Source: Hydrangea macrophylla (Eukaryota > Streptophyta > Magnoliopsida > Cornales > Hydrangeaceae). Taken from it: a stretch of 64,000 nt of DNA. The position numbers were made by a program, and so were the translations under genes. Below are positions 43,906 to 55,885 of this stretch, one piece after another. Each line of letters starts with the position of its first letter. The first letter of the stretch is position 1. The notes below the pieces were generated by a model, which worked only from the letters and a program-made list of their open reading frames with translations, did no database searches and had not been told where the DNA came from. The stretch lies in contig CM066987.1 in the NCBI GenBank assembly GCA_033977485.1, positions 50,905,033 through 50,969,032 on the forward strand, given 5' to 3'.

Positions 43906-46345
43906 TGTAGACACCCCATTTCTTCGGCTATCAGATTTAGGAGGCCCATAGCTTGGTGGTTCACAATGATCGAAATAGACTCAAAAGGACTCCTGGAAGT
44001 TAGTTCTATCTCTCAAAATGCTCAGAAAGTGGTACAAATGACCAAAATGACCCTAAAAGTCCAAACGCTCCCAGATTTGGACCGAAAGTTCTGGAAACAT
44101 GCTATGCCATGAGAAAAGTCATAAAAAGAGTTTTGTTGCAAAATCAGATGAAATCGTCAGCTCCCAAAGACCCTAGGAGGTCCCGGAAGTTCCCGAAAAG
44201 TTCCCGTTGACCGGTTTGACCAAGGTTTGACCAGGTTTGACCAAGGTTTGACCAAAATCATCCAAATTCGTCGAAAAGTTCCGAGATCATTATGGGTTAT
44301 GTGAAAAGTACTCAAATGAGTTTTAAAAGAAAATCGGTCGAAAACGTCAGCTCCTGGGAGCTCCTAGAGGTTCCCAGAACTTCCTGGAAATCTCAAGTTT
44401 GACCGATTTGACCTAAAAGTTGACTTTGGAACCAGAGCACCATATCATTTTTCAAATATTTTTCATGAATACTAGAAGTCAATACCTTTCCAACGGTATG
44501 TTGCACATAATTTCTGGATTTAAAACGAATTTATTATGAATTTTCGAAGGTGAAAAAGTTGATTAAATCGGCTTTTATCGCAAATACCGCAAAACTTTTC
44601 AAAGTGACTTACCTCTGAACTATTTTTTGTGTAAATGAACTCCATTACCTTTCCAACGGTATATCACAACGTTAGTTTGGAGTTCGTATGCATTTTTTGC
44701 GAATTTTGGACGAAATAGGGCCTTTTCGCGAATACCGGAACCTCTGGGTGCCTAAACAGCATTATCTGGACGTTGGAGGAGCAGTGCCACCGCGGCACTG
44801 GCCCACTACCACCGCGGTACTGGCCTCCAGAATAGTCCATTTTTGTAATTTATTTTGGGGTCCAATCTGATTAATTAAAAACCAAAACGACGTAGTTGCT
44901 TGTTCACAGTCATTTAGAGCCAATGGGAGCACTCTTTAAATCCCAAAATCACCCCAAATTAGCCTATATAAACCCCCCTTGACTTCTCATTTAGGGGGGG
45001 TGCAAATACAAAGCTTAGAAAGTTGTAGAGAGAAAAGTTGTAGAGATAAGGTTAGGATAGTGAAAGTGAGCTTCCACCTCTTGATTTCCAATAAGAAAGT
45101 GAGTTTACAACTTTGTTTTTACTTCATTACTCCTCTTTACTTGACATTCAATACACCCAATCATCATTTTAGTGAGTATTTGTGAGATAGGAATCTACTT
45201 CCATGTCCAAAGTCACCATATATGAGTAAAACACCAAGCTACAAGTCCATAATCTCATTGAATATCATCTATTGATTACTTACTTGCTTGTTTACATGTT
45301 ATGCTCATCTCTTCTTAATCTCATTTCTTTTTTTATTTTCTTTATTTAATTACTAGTTCATCATCATCTAGATGATGACATGGTGTTTGAGGTGAGTGAA
45401 TCCTTATGGATAGTAGCTCTTGACCTCAAAAACATGTTTGATAGATGATGACTTTGACTTCAATACATTCCTATGTATTCTTGAAGTCACATTCAAAATG
45501 AAAACAAATCTCTCCAACAATCTTGGAGGTTCTTGATGTGAGTTCAATATTGATATATCAAGTGGTCATAACTTTCATTTAAGTGCTGAAAATACACTCT
45601 CAAAACCCCTATTTCAAAACCCCTCTTAAACCCCTCTTTTGATTTCAAGAAATAAAACCCTATTCTTCTCAAAAATCATCAAAATAGTGAATGACCTGAG
45701 TTTAAAGAAATCTCTAGAACTCAATACTCAAAGTATTAACATAAGACCACTTGGAAAGTCTTCCTAACTCATTAGAGAACACCCATGATTTTTGGTTTGA
45801 CTTGGAAACACTTGGAAAGGTTCTATTTTGGCCCAAACATTCCTTCCAGAAATTCTGTTTTTCCTGTCACAGCAACTTGGTTGACTTTCAACTTATTTTA
45901 CAGAACACTTTTCCAAAACAAGTGGTCCCTACTCATATTTTCCTTGAACTTCAGTGTCTAAGGGAACTGTTTGTATAATATGGTCCTCTAGATGTTTTGT
46001 TTTCATTTTCTAAGATGTTTTGACATTTCAGTCGACAGTACGGATTCTGTTTCTAAGTGACCTCTATTGTTTATATGATTTCTCTCAATTTGTAATAGTT
46101 ATTAAGTTTGGCCTTTTGATATGTGTTCTAGACACAATAAGGATGATCTCCATAAAAAAATCATGCATTCAAAACATTTCAAACCCCACTTTTCAATTTT
46201 TACAGAGTCAACTCACTGTTCTGTCTACTATTTACAGCAAGTATACTTTTACTTTCATTCTTGGATTTGATGCTTGTATGCATTCCATATTAGCCCATGT
46301 CTTATGAAGAAGCCCATACTACATTTGTACATATCCTACGTTAAC
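43906..46345 (+). mobile_element. Truncated Tat/Ogre-like LTR, opposite orientation to 1524-4797
   Basis: It starts TGTAGACACCCC and follows the complement of the LTR at 4797 downward for about 2.4 kb. Shared stretches include the CpG-poor tttgaccaaggtttgacca repeats (about 44215-44260), the ccaacggtatatcacaac pieces and a 68-residue-scale shared frame (45751). Similarity ends near 46345, equivalent to about 2360 of the other LTR. The last ~830 bp and any internal region are missing. The junction leads directly into the exon-repeat region. Confidence 0.85.
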
Positions 46346-46396
46346 AAAAAATCCCTAGCAAATCAAACTTTAAGGACAAGAAAACCCTAGCAGAGG

Positions 46397-48013
46397 ATAA
46401 ATTTCTTTGGTTAGTTGGCTTAGGAAATGGTTTTGATTTTCGCATTGTTATGATTTTGATTTTGTTTTGGTTGGACTGATACAATTTTGTTTTGGTCTAT
46501 CTGCTTACCATACATGTTTATGATTTTTCCTTCTTTTCTGCAGAAGGTAATACTTCGAGACACTCAAGCATTCGCGAACAATTCCGGTTCTTTGGAAATA
46601 GAGGGATGAAGGAGGCAATCGAGCCGGATGTTGTAACTGGCAAGAACGGTATAAAACATCAAATTCATTTAAAAAGTTTAAAGTGGGCTGGGGGCTGGGG
46701 GAGTAGTTGGAGATCCTGCTTTTGTTTCGTGGGTCGATTGTATCCCAGAAAAGCAGGAGCTGAGCTGAGGAGGACCATTGATGTAGTGTATTACAAGAGG
46801 ATAAATTTCTTTGGTTAGCTAGCTTAGGAAATGGTATTGGTTTGCGCATTGTTGTGATTTTGATTTTGTTTTGGTTGGACTCATACAATTTTGTTTTGGT
46901 CTATCTACTTACCATACATGTTTTATGATTTTGCCTTCTTTTCTGCAGAAGGTAGTACTTCAAGACACACAAGCATTCACGAAAAATTCCGGTTCTTTGG
47001 AAATAGGGGGAGGGAAGATGCAATTGAGTCGGATGTTGTAACTGGGAAGAATGGTATACAAAATCAAATTAATTCAAAAAGTTTAAAGTAAGGTGTGGGG
47101 CAGTAGTTGGAGATCCTGCTTTTGTTTCGTGGGTCGATAGTATCCCAAAAGAGCAGATGCTGAGCTGAGGAGACCATTGATGTAGTGTATTAGAAGAGGA
47201 TAAATTTCTTTGGTTAGCTAGCTTAGGAAATGGTTTTGGTTTGCTCATTGTTGTGATTTTGATTTTGTTTTGGTTGGATTCAATGACTCATATAGTTTTG
47301 TTTTGGTCTATCTACTTACCATACATGTTTTTATGATTTTGCCTTCTTTTTTGCCGAAGGTAGTACATCGAGACACTCAAGCATTCGCGAACGATTCCAG
47401 TTCTTTGGAAATAGGGGAGGGAAGAGGCAATCGAACCAGATGTTGTAACTGGCAAGAACGATATAAAAAAATCAAATTCATTCAAAAAGTTTAAAGTAGG
47501 GTGTGGGGAGTAGTTCGAGATCATGCTTTTGTTTCGTGGGTTGATAGTATCCCAGAAAAGTAGGAGCTGAGCTGAGGAGGACCATTGATGTAGTGTATTA
47601 CGTCTGTCTTGTATATGATGGTGTAATGTGAAGCTCTTTACTTAATATCAATATATTTGCTGTTAAGAGGGGAAAAATCATAGTATATGTTAAGAGTACT
47701 TCGAAAACCAACACATCGAAACCTAGAATATATTTTTGCAAAACCAACAGGTCATAAAAATCATATACTTGTTTTTGACGGACTATTTTTGGGGTTGCTA
47801 GACAACTTGCAAATATTTTTGGGGTAGTGTCTCTGGTCCAATCAAGGTAGGTATATAGGTTTTGAGGGTCAAGGGTCTGGGTATGATGGCTTAGCTGAAA
47901 GTCTAGATCATCTTGTTATTATATAGGTTTTAGCTTCAGCTTATACAGTTACAGTTGTTGTGTAATATAAAGCTTTTGCTTATTAATCAATATCTATCTA
48001 TCTATGTTACTCA

Positions 48014-48055
<42 letters not shown>

Positions 48056-49331
48056 TATGCTGTTAAAAAAAAAAAAATCCCTAGCAATTAAAATTGTAAG
48101 GACAAGAAAACCCTAGCAGAGGATAAATTTCTTTGGTTAGCTAGCTTAGGAAATGGTTTTGGTTTTCGCATTGTTATGATTTTGATTTTGTTTTGGTTGG
48201 ACTCATACAATTTTGTTTTGGTCTATCTACTTACCATACATGTTTTTATGATTTTGCCTTCTTTTCTGCAGAAGGTAGTACTTCGAGACACTCAAGCATT
48301 CGCAAACGATTTTGGTTCTTTGGAAATAGGGGGAGGGAAAAGGCAATTGAGCCGATGTTGTAACTGGCAAGAACGGTATAAAAAATCAAATTCATTCAAA
48401 AAGTTTAAAGTAAGGTGTGGGGCAGTAGTTGGAGATCCTGCTTTTGTTTCGTGGGTCGATAGTATCCCAAAAGAGCAGATGCTGAGCTGAGGAGACCATT
48501 GATGTAGTGTATTAGAAGAGGATAAATTTCTTTGGTTAGCTAGCTTAGGAAATGGTTTTGGTTTGCTCATTGTTGTGATTTTGATTTTGTTTTGGTTGGA
48601 TTCAATGACTCATATAGTTTTGTTTTGGTCTATCTACTTACCATACATGTTTTTATGATTTTGCCTTCTTTTTTGCCGAAGGTAGTACATCGAGACACTC
48701 AAGCATTCGCGAACGATTCCAGTTCTTTGGAAATAGGGGAGGGAAGAGGCAATCGAACCGGATGTTGTAACTGGCAAGAACGATATAAAAAAATCAAATT
48801 CATTCAAAAAGTTTAAAGTAGGGTGTGGGGAGTAGTTCGAGATCATGCTTTTGTTTCGTGGGTTGATAGTATCCCAGAAAAGTAGGAGCTGAGCTGAGGA
48901 GGACCATTGATGTAGTGTATTACGTCTGTCTTGTATATGATGGTGTAATGTGAAGCTCTTTACTTAATATCAATATATTTGCTGTTAAGAGGGGAAAAAT
49001 CATAGTATATGTTAAGAGTACTTCGAAAACCAACACATCGAAACCTAGAATATATTTTTGCAAAACCAACAGGTCATAAAAATCATATACTTGTTTTTGA
49101 CGGACTATTTTTGGGGTTGCTAGACAACTTGCAAATATTTTTGGGGTAGTGTCTCTGGTCCAATCAAGGTAGGTATATAGGTTTTGAGGGTCAAGGGTCT
49201 GGGTATGATGGCTTAGCTGAAAGTCTAGATCATCTTGTTATTATATAGGTTTTAGCTTCAGCTTATACAGTTACAGTTGTTGTGTAATATAAAGCTTTTG
49301 CTTATTAATCAATATCTATCTATCTATGTTA

Positions 49332-49371
<40 letters not shown>

Positions 49372-50646
49372 TATGCTGTTCAAAAAAAAAAATCCCTAGC
49401 AATTAAAATTGTAAGGACAAGAAAACCCTAGCAGAGGATAAATTTCTTTGGTTAGCTAGCTTAGGAAATGGTTTTGGTTTTCGCATTGTTATGATTTTGA
49501 TTTTGTTTTGGTTGGACTCATACAATTTTGTTTTGGTCTATCTACTTACCATACATGTTTTTATGATTTTGCCTTCTTTTCTGCAGAAGGTAGTACTTCG
49601 AGACACTCAAGCATTCGCAAACGATTCTGGTTCTTTGGAAATAGGGGGAGGGAAAAGGCAATTGAGCCGATGTTGTAACTGGCAAGAACGGTATAAAAAA
49701 TCAAATTCATTCAAAAAGTTTAAAGTAAGGTGTGGGGCAGTAGTTGGAGATCCTGCTTTTGTTTCGTGGGTCGATAGTATCCCAAAAGAGCAGATGCTGA
49801 GCTGAGGAGACCATTGATGTAGTGTATTAGAAGAGGATAAATTTCTTTGGTTAGCTAGCTTAGGAAATGGTTTTGGTTTGCTCATTGTTGTGATTTTGAT
49901 TTTGTTTTGGTTGGATTCAATGACTCATATAGTTTTGTTTTGGTCTATCTACTTACCATACATGTTTTTATGATTTTGCCTTCTTTTTTGCCGAAGGTAG
50001 TACATCGAGACACTCAAGCATTCGCGAACGATTCCAGTTCTTTGGAAATAGGGGAGGGAAGAGGCAATCGAACCGGATGTTGTAACTGGCAAGAACGATA
50101 TAAAAAAATCAAATTCATTCAAAAAGTTTAAAGTAGGGTGTGGGGAGTAGTTCGAGATCATGCTTTTGTTTCGTGGGTTGATAGTATCCCAGAAAAGTAG
50201 GAGCTGAGCTGAGGAGGACCATTGATGTAGTGTATTACGTCTGTCTTGTATATGATGGTGTAATGTGAAGCTCTTTACTTAATATCAATATATTTGCTGT
50301 TAAGAGGGGAAAAATCATAGTATATGTTAAGAGTACTTCGAAAACCAACACATCGAAACCTAGAATATATTTTTGCAAAACCAACAGGTCATAAAAATCA
50401 TATACTTGTTTTTGACGGACTATTTTTGGGGTTGCTAGACAACTTGCAAATATTTTTGGGGTAGTGTCTCTGGTCCAATCAAGGTAGGTATATAGGTTTT
50501 GAGGGTCAAGGGTCTGGGTATGATGGCTTAGCTGAAAGTCTAGATCATCTTGTTATTATATAGGTTTTAGCTTCAGCTTATACAGTTACAGTTGTTGTGT
50601 AATATAAAGCTTTTGCTTATTAATCAATATCTATCTATCTATGTTA

Positions 50647-50688
<42 letters not shown>

Positions 50689-51040
50689 TATGCTGTTCAA
50701 AAAAAAAAAATCCCTAGCAATTAAAATTGTAAGGACAAGAAAACCCTAGCAGAGGATAAATTTCTTTGGTTAGCTAGCTTAGGAAATGGTTTTGGTTTTC
50801 GCATTGTTATGATTTTGATTTTGTTTTGGTTGGACTCATACAATTTTGTTTTGGTCTATCTACTTACCATACATGTTTTTATGATTTTGCCTTCTTTTCT
50901 GCAGAAGGTAGTACTTCGAGACACTCAAGCATTCGCAAACGATTCTGGTTCTTTGGAAATAGGGGGAGGGAAAAGGCAATTGAGCCGATGTTGTAACTGG
51001 CAAGAACGGTATAAAAAATCAAATTCATTCAAAAAGTTTA
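46397..51040 (+). repeat. Tandem array of exon-containing units (400-bp units in 1.32-kb higher-order repeats)
   Basis: The block start gaggataaatttctttggtt recurs at about 46397, 46797, 47197, 48119, 48519, 49435, 49835 and 50753. Type A units (..ttttcgcattgttatg) alternate with type B units (..ttgctcattgttgtg). Each B is followed by a ~520-bp spacer ending in (CT)n(TA)n. The higher-order period is about 1316-1322 bp (48119 to 49435 to 50753). The last copies are almost identical, differing mostly in microsatellite length, so the expansion is recent. Each 400-bp unit holds one copy of an exon of the gene continuing to the right. Confidence 0.9.
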
Positions 51041-53744
51041 AAGTGTTTTTAATAATCTATGACCATTTTTATATTTATTTATTTACTCACAATGAGTTCC
51101 AATTTTCCGCCACAGGTGGGGAGGAAGACACTGGTGTATTTTATGAGCAGCTATAGTACTCTCTGTTTCTCTTACTTACTATATATGCTTTAACAATTTT
51201 TTTTTGGGATTCAATATTGAATAACTTCTTCTCTTGTAGAGATGGGGTTTAATAGCCACTTGGCTCATGTGCTGAGATTAATCTATTGAATGGCCATTAA
51301 TCATCCACTCTCTTTCAATGTTTCCACAGGAAGGAGATGATGATGGAAATTGCAAAGATTGACATTAGACAAAAATTAACCAGTGCTTGTGCGCAAGTAG
51401 AAGCACATTGTTTTAACTTGGAATCCATCGGAGAGCTTAAGTACAATACCGAGTGTTTTTGGGCTAATAAACTAAGTTAAGAACCACTCTTTTACTCTTT
51501 TATGTGACACATTAATTTGACAATACTTGAGTTATTTTGGCACACAGTGAAGCGTGTGAGAAGGTCTTGTTGTTTGGTGACCGTCTTCCAGCACTTTTAG
51601 ATCAAAGGGGAGGTGGGTTATTTTTTGGTTCTTTTTGTTCCTGCACTGTACTACAAGAAGAGTACTACATTTCTCACATGATTATTGTAATGGGTGGGGG
51701 GCTGTAGTGAAGTTGTATTATAGGGGTCTGAGATTTTACTACCAAATGAGACAATCAAGTTTTATGTTTATTGTTTTCTTTTCGCAAAAGGTAGCATTTC
51801 GAGACAATCAAGCGTTCGCAAACAAATCCAGTTCTTTGAAAATAGAGGGAAGGAAGCTTCTACAAGTCATAGCAACTGGTTAGCTGGTAAGGCAACCAAA
51901 CCGGATGATGTCAAGCTAATAATTGGTAAGAACACTATAAAAAATGAAATTCATTCATTTAAAAGTTTGTAGTGTTTTTTATAATCTTTGACCGTATTTA
52001 GTTTAATTTATTTATTTACTATAAGTTTCAATTTGCCGCCACAGGTGGGGATAAAGGCACTGCTGAAGTTCATGCCCAAATGCAGTACTCTCCCTTTCTC
52101 TCACTTACTACTTCTTTATTTGCTTATATTTTTTGGGGGGGTTCAGTACTGGCTATGACTCCTAGAAAACAACGAATATACAGTTAAAACAACGAATATT
52201 GAACAATGCAATAGTACTGAGTATTTTGACTACATTCTGTATTTTTCATTTTTATAATTTTCTCAAGCATGTTTAAAGGGTAGTCTAATATACACCATTA
52301 TGACATTGCAACAAAAAATTGACATTTTCCTCGTAAGAGAGTGGTTATGTTGTTGATTAAATGGTTGAGTGGATGGGTAGAACCTAAAATTGCTTAGTTG
52401 TTGATTGAATAGCTGATATTTAGAATTAGATTTGACTAGACATGAATTTATAGGAAGATAGAGCCATAGTTTGATTGTTTTCAAGTGTCCCATGGTTTTA
52501 AATTTTATTCTCTAATCGAAGTGGTTAATGTACTAAATGTCAATTATATACTTGGATTAATATGTTGAATGACAGTTAGTTATCCACTCTCTTTCAATGT
52601 TTCAACAGGGAAGAGATGATGTTAGCAATCAGAGAGATTGTTGTTCAACAAGAATTAACCACTACTTGTAATCGCGCACGAGAAAATGGTTTTACTCCAG
52701 AGGCCATCCGAGAGCTCCAGTACAATGCCGAGCAATTTTGGGCTAATGAGCTAAGGTAAGAGTAATATTGACAATCAATAAAATTATTTCTTTCTTTTTC
52801 ATCATCAATCTTTTGTAGCTATAATTATATTCATACTTTTTTATGCGTAGTGAAGCATGTAAGAAGGTCTTGTTGTTTGGTGACCGTCTTCCAGGATTGT
52901 TAAATCAAAGGGGAGGAAGTGGAGCTGGCAACGGTGGTTTGTCATTTTGCCTAATTCTGTTTCTTATCCCTACTATCATTTCGTCTAATTCTGTTTCTTA
53001 TCCCTGCTGTCATTGGCTTTAGAAAAGGGGGTTTACATGAATCTGGTTCATAATTAAAATTTCCAATTTTTCCTTTCTTTTCTATCATTTGTTACCAGTT
53101 TGAGTAGTTCTTTCTTTTTTCCGCTGCTTCTTCTATCTTACTTTGACTATGCTTTTTGTTAGGATCTATGTGAAAGCGTCCTAGAACTCCTACTCATAAT
53201 CCTGTGATGGACTAATAAAATGCAGATTTTGAGAATAAGCAGCGACAAAATGTTTATAGAGATGAAAATGAGGAGTTCGTAGTGGAGGTACTTAATGACT
53301 TGTTTGCATTCTTATCACAAATTCATGAATGATTTTGACTTTACAATCTAGTGCACTTCACTTGGATGAAATCCTATTTATTTAGTATTTGTGACTTGAA
53401 TTAAGTTAATTGTTAAACTTGATGTATGAGGGTAATGAATAAAATGAATATGATGTATAATTCTTGTAACAATGTTCTTCAGTAAGTGATAGAATTTTGT
53501 CACCATTATCACTCTAGTGAAAAACTTAAAGATCTCATATGATTGTATAACTAGAGATAATGTCATTCGTGTCTTCCTATATCTCTATTTTAATTGTCTT
53601 CCTTTCCTATGTAGGTTACAGGGCTTAACACAGCACGCAATCATCGATGAGAATATCAAGGAATTAACTGAGAAGTTTGAGAAAAGTACACTGGAAATAG
53701 ATAAGGCGATGTTTTATATATACACAACAAGCGGAGCATCATGA
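46544..53744 (+). pseudogene. Unrecognised plant gene: amplified exon, duplicated exon block and downstream exons
   Basis: Exon 1 (cag acceptor, about 105 bp, EGSTSRHSSIREQFRFFGNRG-like in part) occurs nine times, at about 46544, 46949, 47357, 48272, 48680, 49588, 49997, 50905 and 51788. In the B-type copies the acceptor cag has become ccg. Downstream are two copies of a four-exon block. Block 1 is 50905-51008, 51116-51155, 51330-51475 and 51548-51612. Block 2 is 51788-51925, 52045-52084, 52609-52755 and 52852-52933. Block 2 joins in phase and encodes, in order, GGDKGTAEVHAQ, then ELQYNAEQFWANEL, then KKVLLFGDRLPGLLNQRGG. Exons 53226-53287 and 53622 onward (IIDENIKELTEKFEKSTLEI, coiled-coil-like) continue in phase. 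Splicing block 1 would create a stop at the exon 2-3 junction. I do not recognise the family. The 5' exons are not visible. Confidence 0.6.
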
Positions 53745-53937
53745 TTTGGGATTCAGATCCAACTGTTCGGTTCTATCTTCGTCGCAAAGGTGAATGTTCA
53801 TCAACATGGAGATCGCATGATCGTTGCAGTACTTATAGCTCTGGCACTTTTTCTTATCGATTTATGTGGTACACTACTAATTGTATACAGTGCTTTACAC
53901 ATAAAGCATTTGGTAACCACTGCCATTAATCTACAAG

Positions 53938-55253
53938 CAGGGGCGGATCTAGGAATTTTGCCCATGGGGGGCTATCTTTTATGTGTTACAAGACCTATGT
54001 AGGTTTTTCATATTTGATGATAAAAGAGATATGAAGAAGTAGAGAAAGCACATAATATGCACTTTTTACTACTCGGTCAATAATCTGCATGATTCTTCAA
54101 AGTATAGTTTTTTTTTCTCGACAAACCTTATAATTCTTGAATAATTTTGATGAATGCCCCCCTAATTATAAATGATAGTTAGTACGGTCAATGACCAGGA
54201 CTTATATAAGGGGCGATCATCCAATGGAATAGAAACTCATGATAATATTTTAGAAGTTTTGGAACTCCTAATAAAGTAATCTTTCTAGAAGGTCACCCTA
54301 CTTATAATATTTTGTACAAGTCTCTAAAAGACTCTAGAGAATTCAATGATTCTCTTTAAGTCTAGGGAGTTCCGAGCATTATGTACAAGTCTATGCAAAA
54401 CCAGCTACAACACAGTAAAAGTTCCTTAAAGTTTTGTGCTTTTTTTTTTTGGTTGTTTGTTTTTTTTTTTTTTTGTTCGGACAAAGAGAATTCTCTAATT
54501 TAATTACCATAACACAACCCATAAACCTTTTTGGTGGTCAGGATAAGAGACATATAACTTTTATCCTATCAGGTGTTTGGTGACGACATAGGAATGGATA
54601 AAATAGTCCTGAATTAGATTTTTATCACATGGAGAGTGCAATAACTCTAAGGTATTTGGTAGGATTAGAAGTTTGAGATAACTTCTTGGGACAAAAAAAC
54701 TAAAGATCTTTTTTTTTCTTTTCTTTATAATATCCTCTTTTTTTTTCTACTTTTTCATTCTCAGATCTGTTTTTTTTTTTCCATGTCTTTTTTTTTTCAT
54801 TTTCAGATCTTGTTTTTTTTTTTTTTTAAGATCCTTTTTTCCCCTTCCGATCTATTTTTTTTCTAGTCCTTTTTTTTTTGTTCTTTTTCATTTTCATATC
54901 TCTTTCTTTTTTTTCTTTCTTTTTTTTTTTGGTTTTGGATTTGCAATTTTTTTGGTGTTAAAAACCAATACTTTAGTTATTATCTAGAATGTTTATCCGA
55001 GCACCGTTCCAAACACAAGACAACATAATAGCTTATCAGATAGAATTACTATTATATCCAATCTTGCTTTATCCTATCCTATCTGCCAGTTTTATCCGGC
55101 CTGCCAAACAAGGTCTAATAGAGTAGGGGGCTTAATTAGATTTTTAGAGGGGCTTAACTTAAATATGAGTTTCTTTTTTAGGGTATATAAAGAATTTTCC
55201 AAAACTTAGGGGGGGCTTGAACCCCCCCTTGCCCCTACATAGATCCGCCCCTG
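53938..55253. mobile_element. hAT-like non-autonomous DNA transposon, 1316 bp, with 8-bp duplication
   Basis: The ends are inverted, caggggcggatcta at the left and tagatccgcccctg at the right, with imperfect similarity further in (G and C runs near both ends). The 8-bp target-site duplication tctacaag is perfect (53930-53937 and 55254-55261). The interior is AT-rich with many T runs (54430-54950) and has no transposase. Eight-base duplications and a CAGGGGCGG terminus fit hAT. Confidence 0.9.
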
Positions 55254-55402
55254 TCTACAAGATAGCCATCGCCGTGCTTCTATGGAACGACTGCAATTAA
55301 TACTCTGTATGCTAACCATGGACGATGACTTCCTAGGCCAACTAGACCTTCCGCTACCGACGTTCAAGGGTACTACTGGATGGTGTGTAACAGGTTGGTT
55401 TG

Positions 55403-55871
55403 TGTTAGAATTATTTGTGGGCTATTGGGTCACCCACATATAATCATGGACCCGGGGTCCAATGGGCTGGACTTAACCTCCAAGTAATCCTATAAGGATT
55501 AATACTGGAAACCAAGTGAAAACCTAAGCCATATGGGATGTGTATACACATAAGAGATACACAAGAATACAATCTCTCTTGCTCTCCAAAAAGCTGCGGC
55601 TCTCTCTCTCTCATTTGGTTCATTTTCTCTCTCTAGCTTCAATCACACAAGAAGCTTGGGACTTAGCACGTGGATACAAAGGGGGTGTCTCTAGAAGGCA
55701 TTCTCACGACCAGTTTGAAGCCTAAGAACATACACAATGGCATTCCAAATCGCAGCAGTTCGTGAGGTTCTTGCCGGGTTCGTAACAACTCCGTCAATCG
55801 ATCCGTCGGGTTAATTCCGCTAGGTACGTCCTATACCCGACCCGTATGCATGTGTGTATATATTATTTACA
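55403..55871 (+). repeat. 5' LTR of copia B
   Basis: Begins TGTTAGAATTATTTGTG and ends tatattatttaca. Confidence 0.93.
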
Positions 55872-55872
55872 T

Positions 55873-55885
55873 TGGTATCAGAGCC
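55873..55885 (+). other. Primer binding site of copia B
   Basis: tggtatcagagcc, initiator tRNA-Met type, one base after the LTR. Confidence 0.93.

Noticed and set aside
43557..43964. 135-codon minus-strand frame
   Set aside because: It overlaps the LTR start at 43906, has odd hydrophobic and Cys/Gly composition, no motif, and no splice or promoter context.
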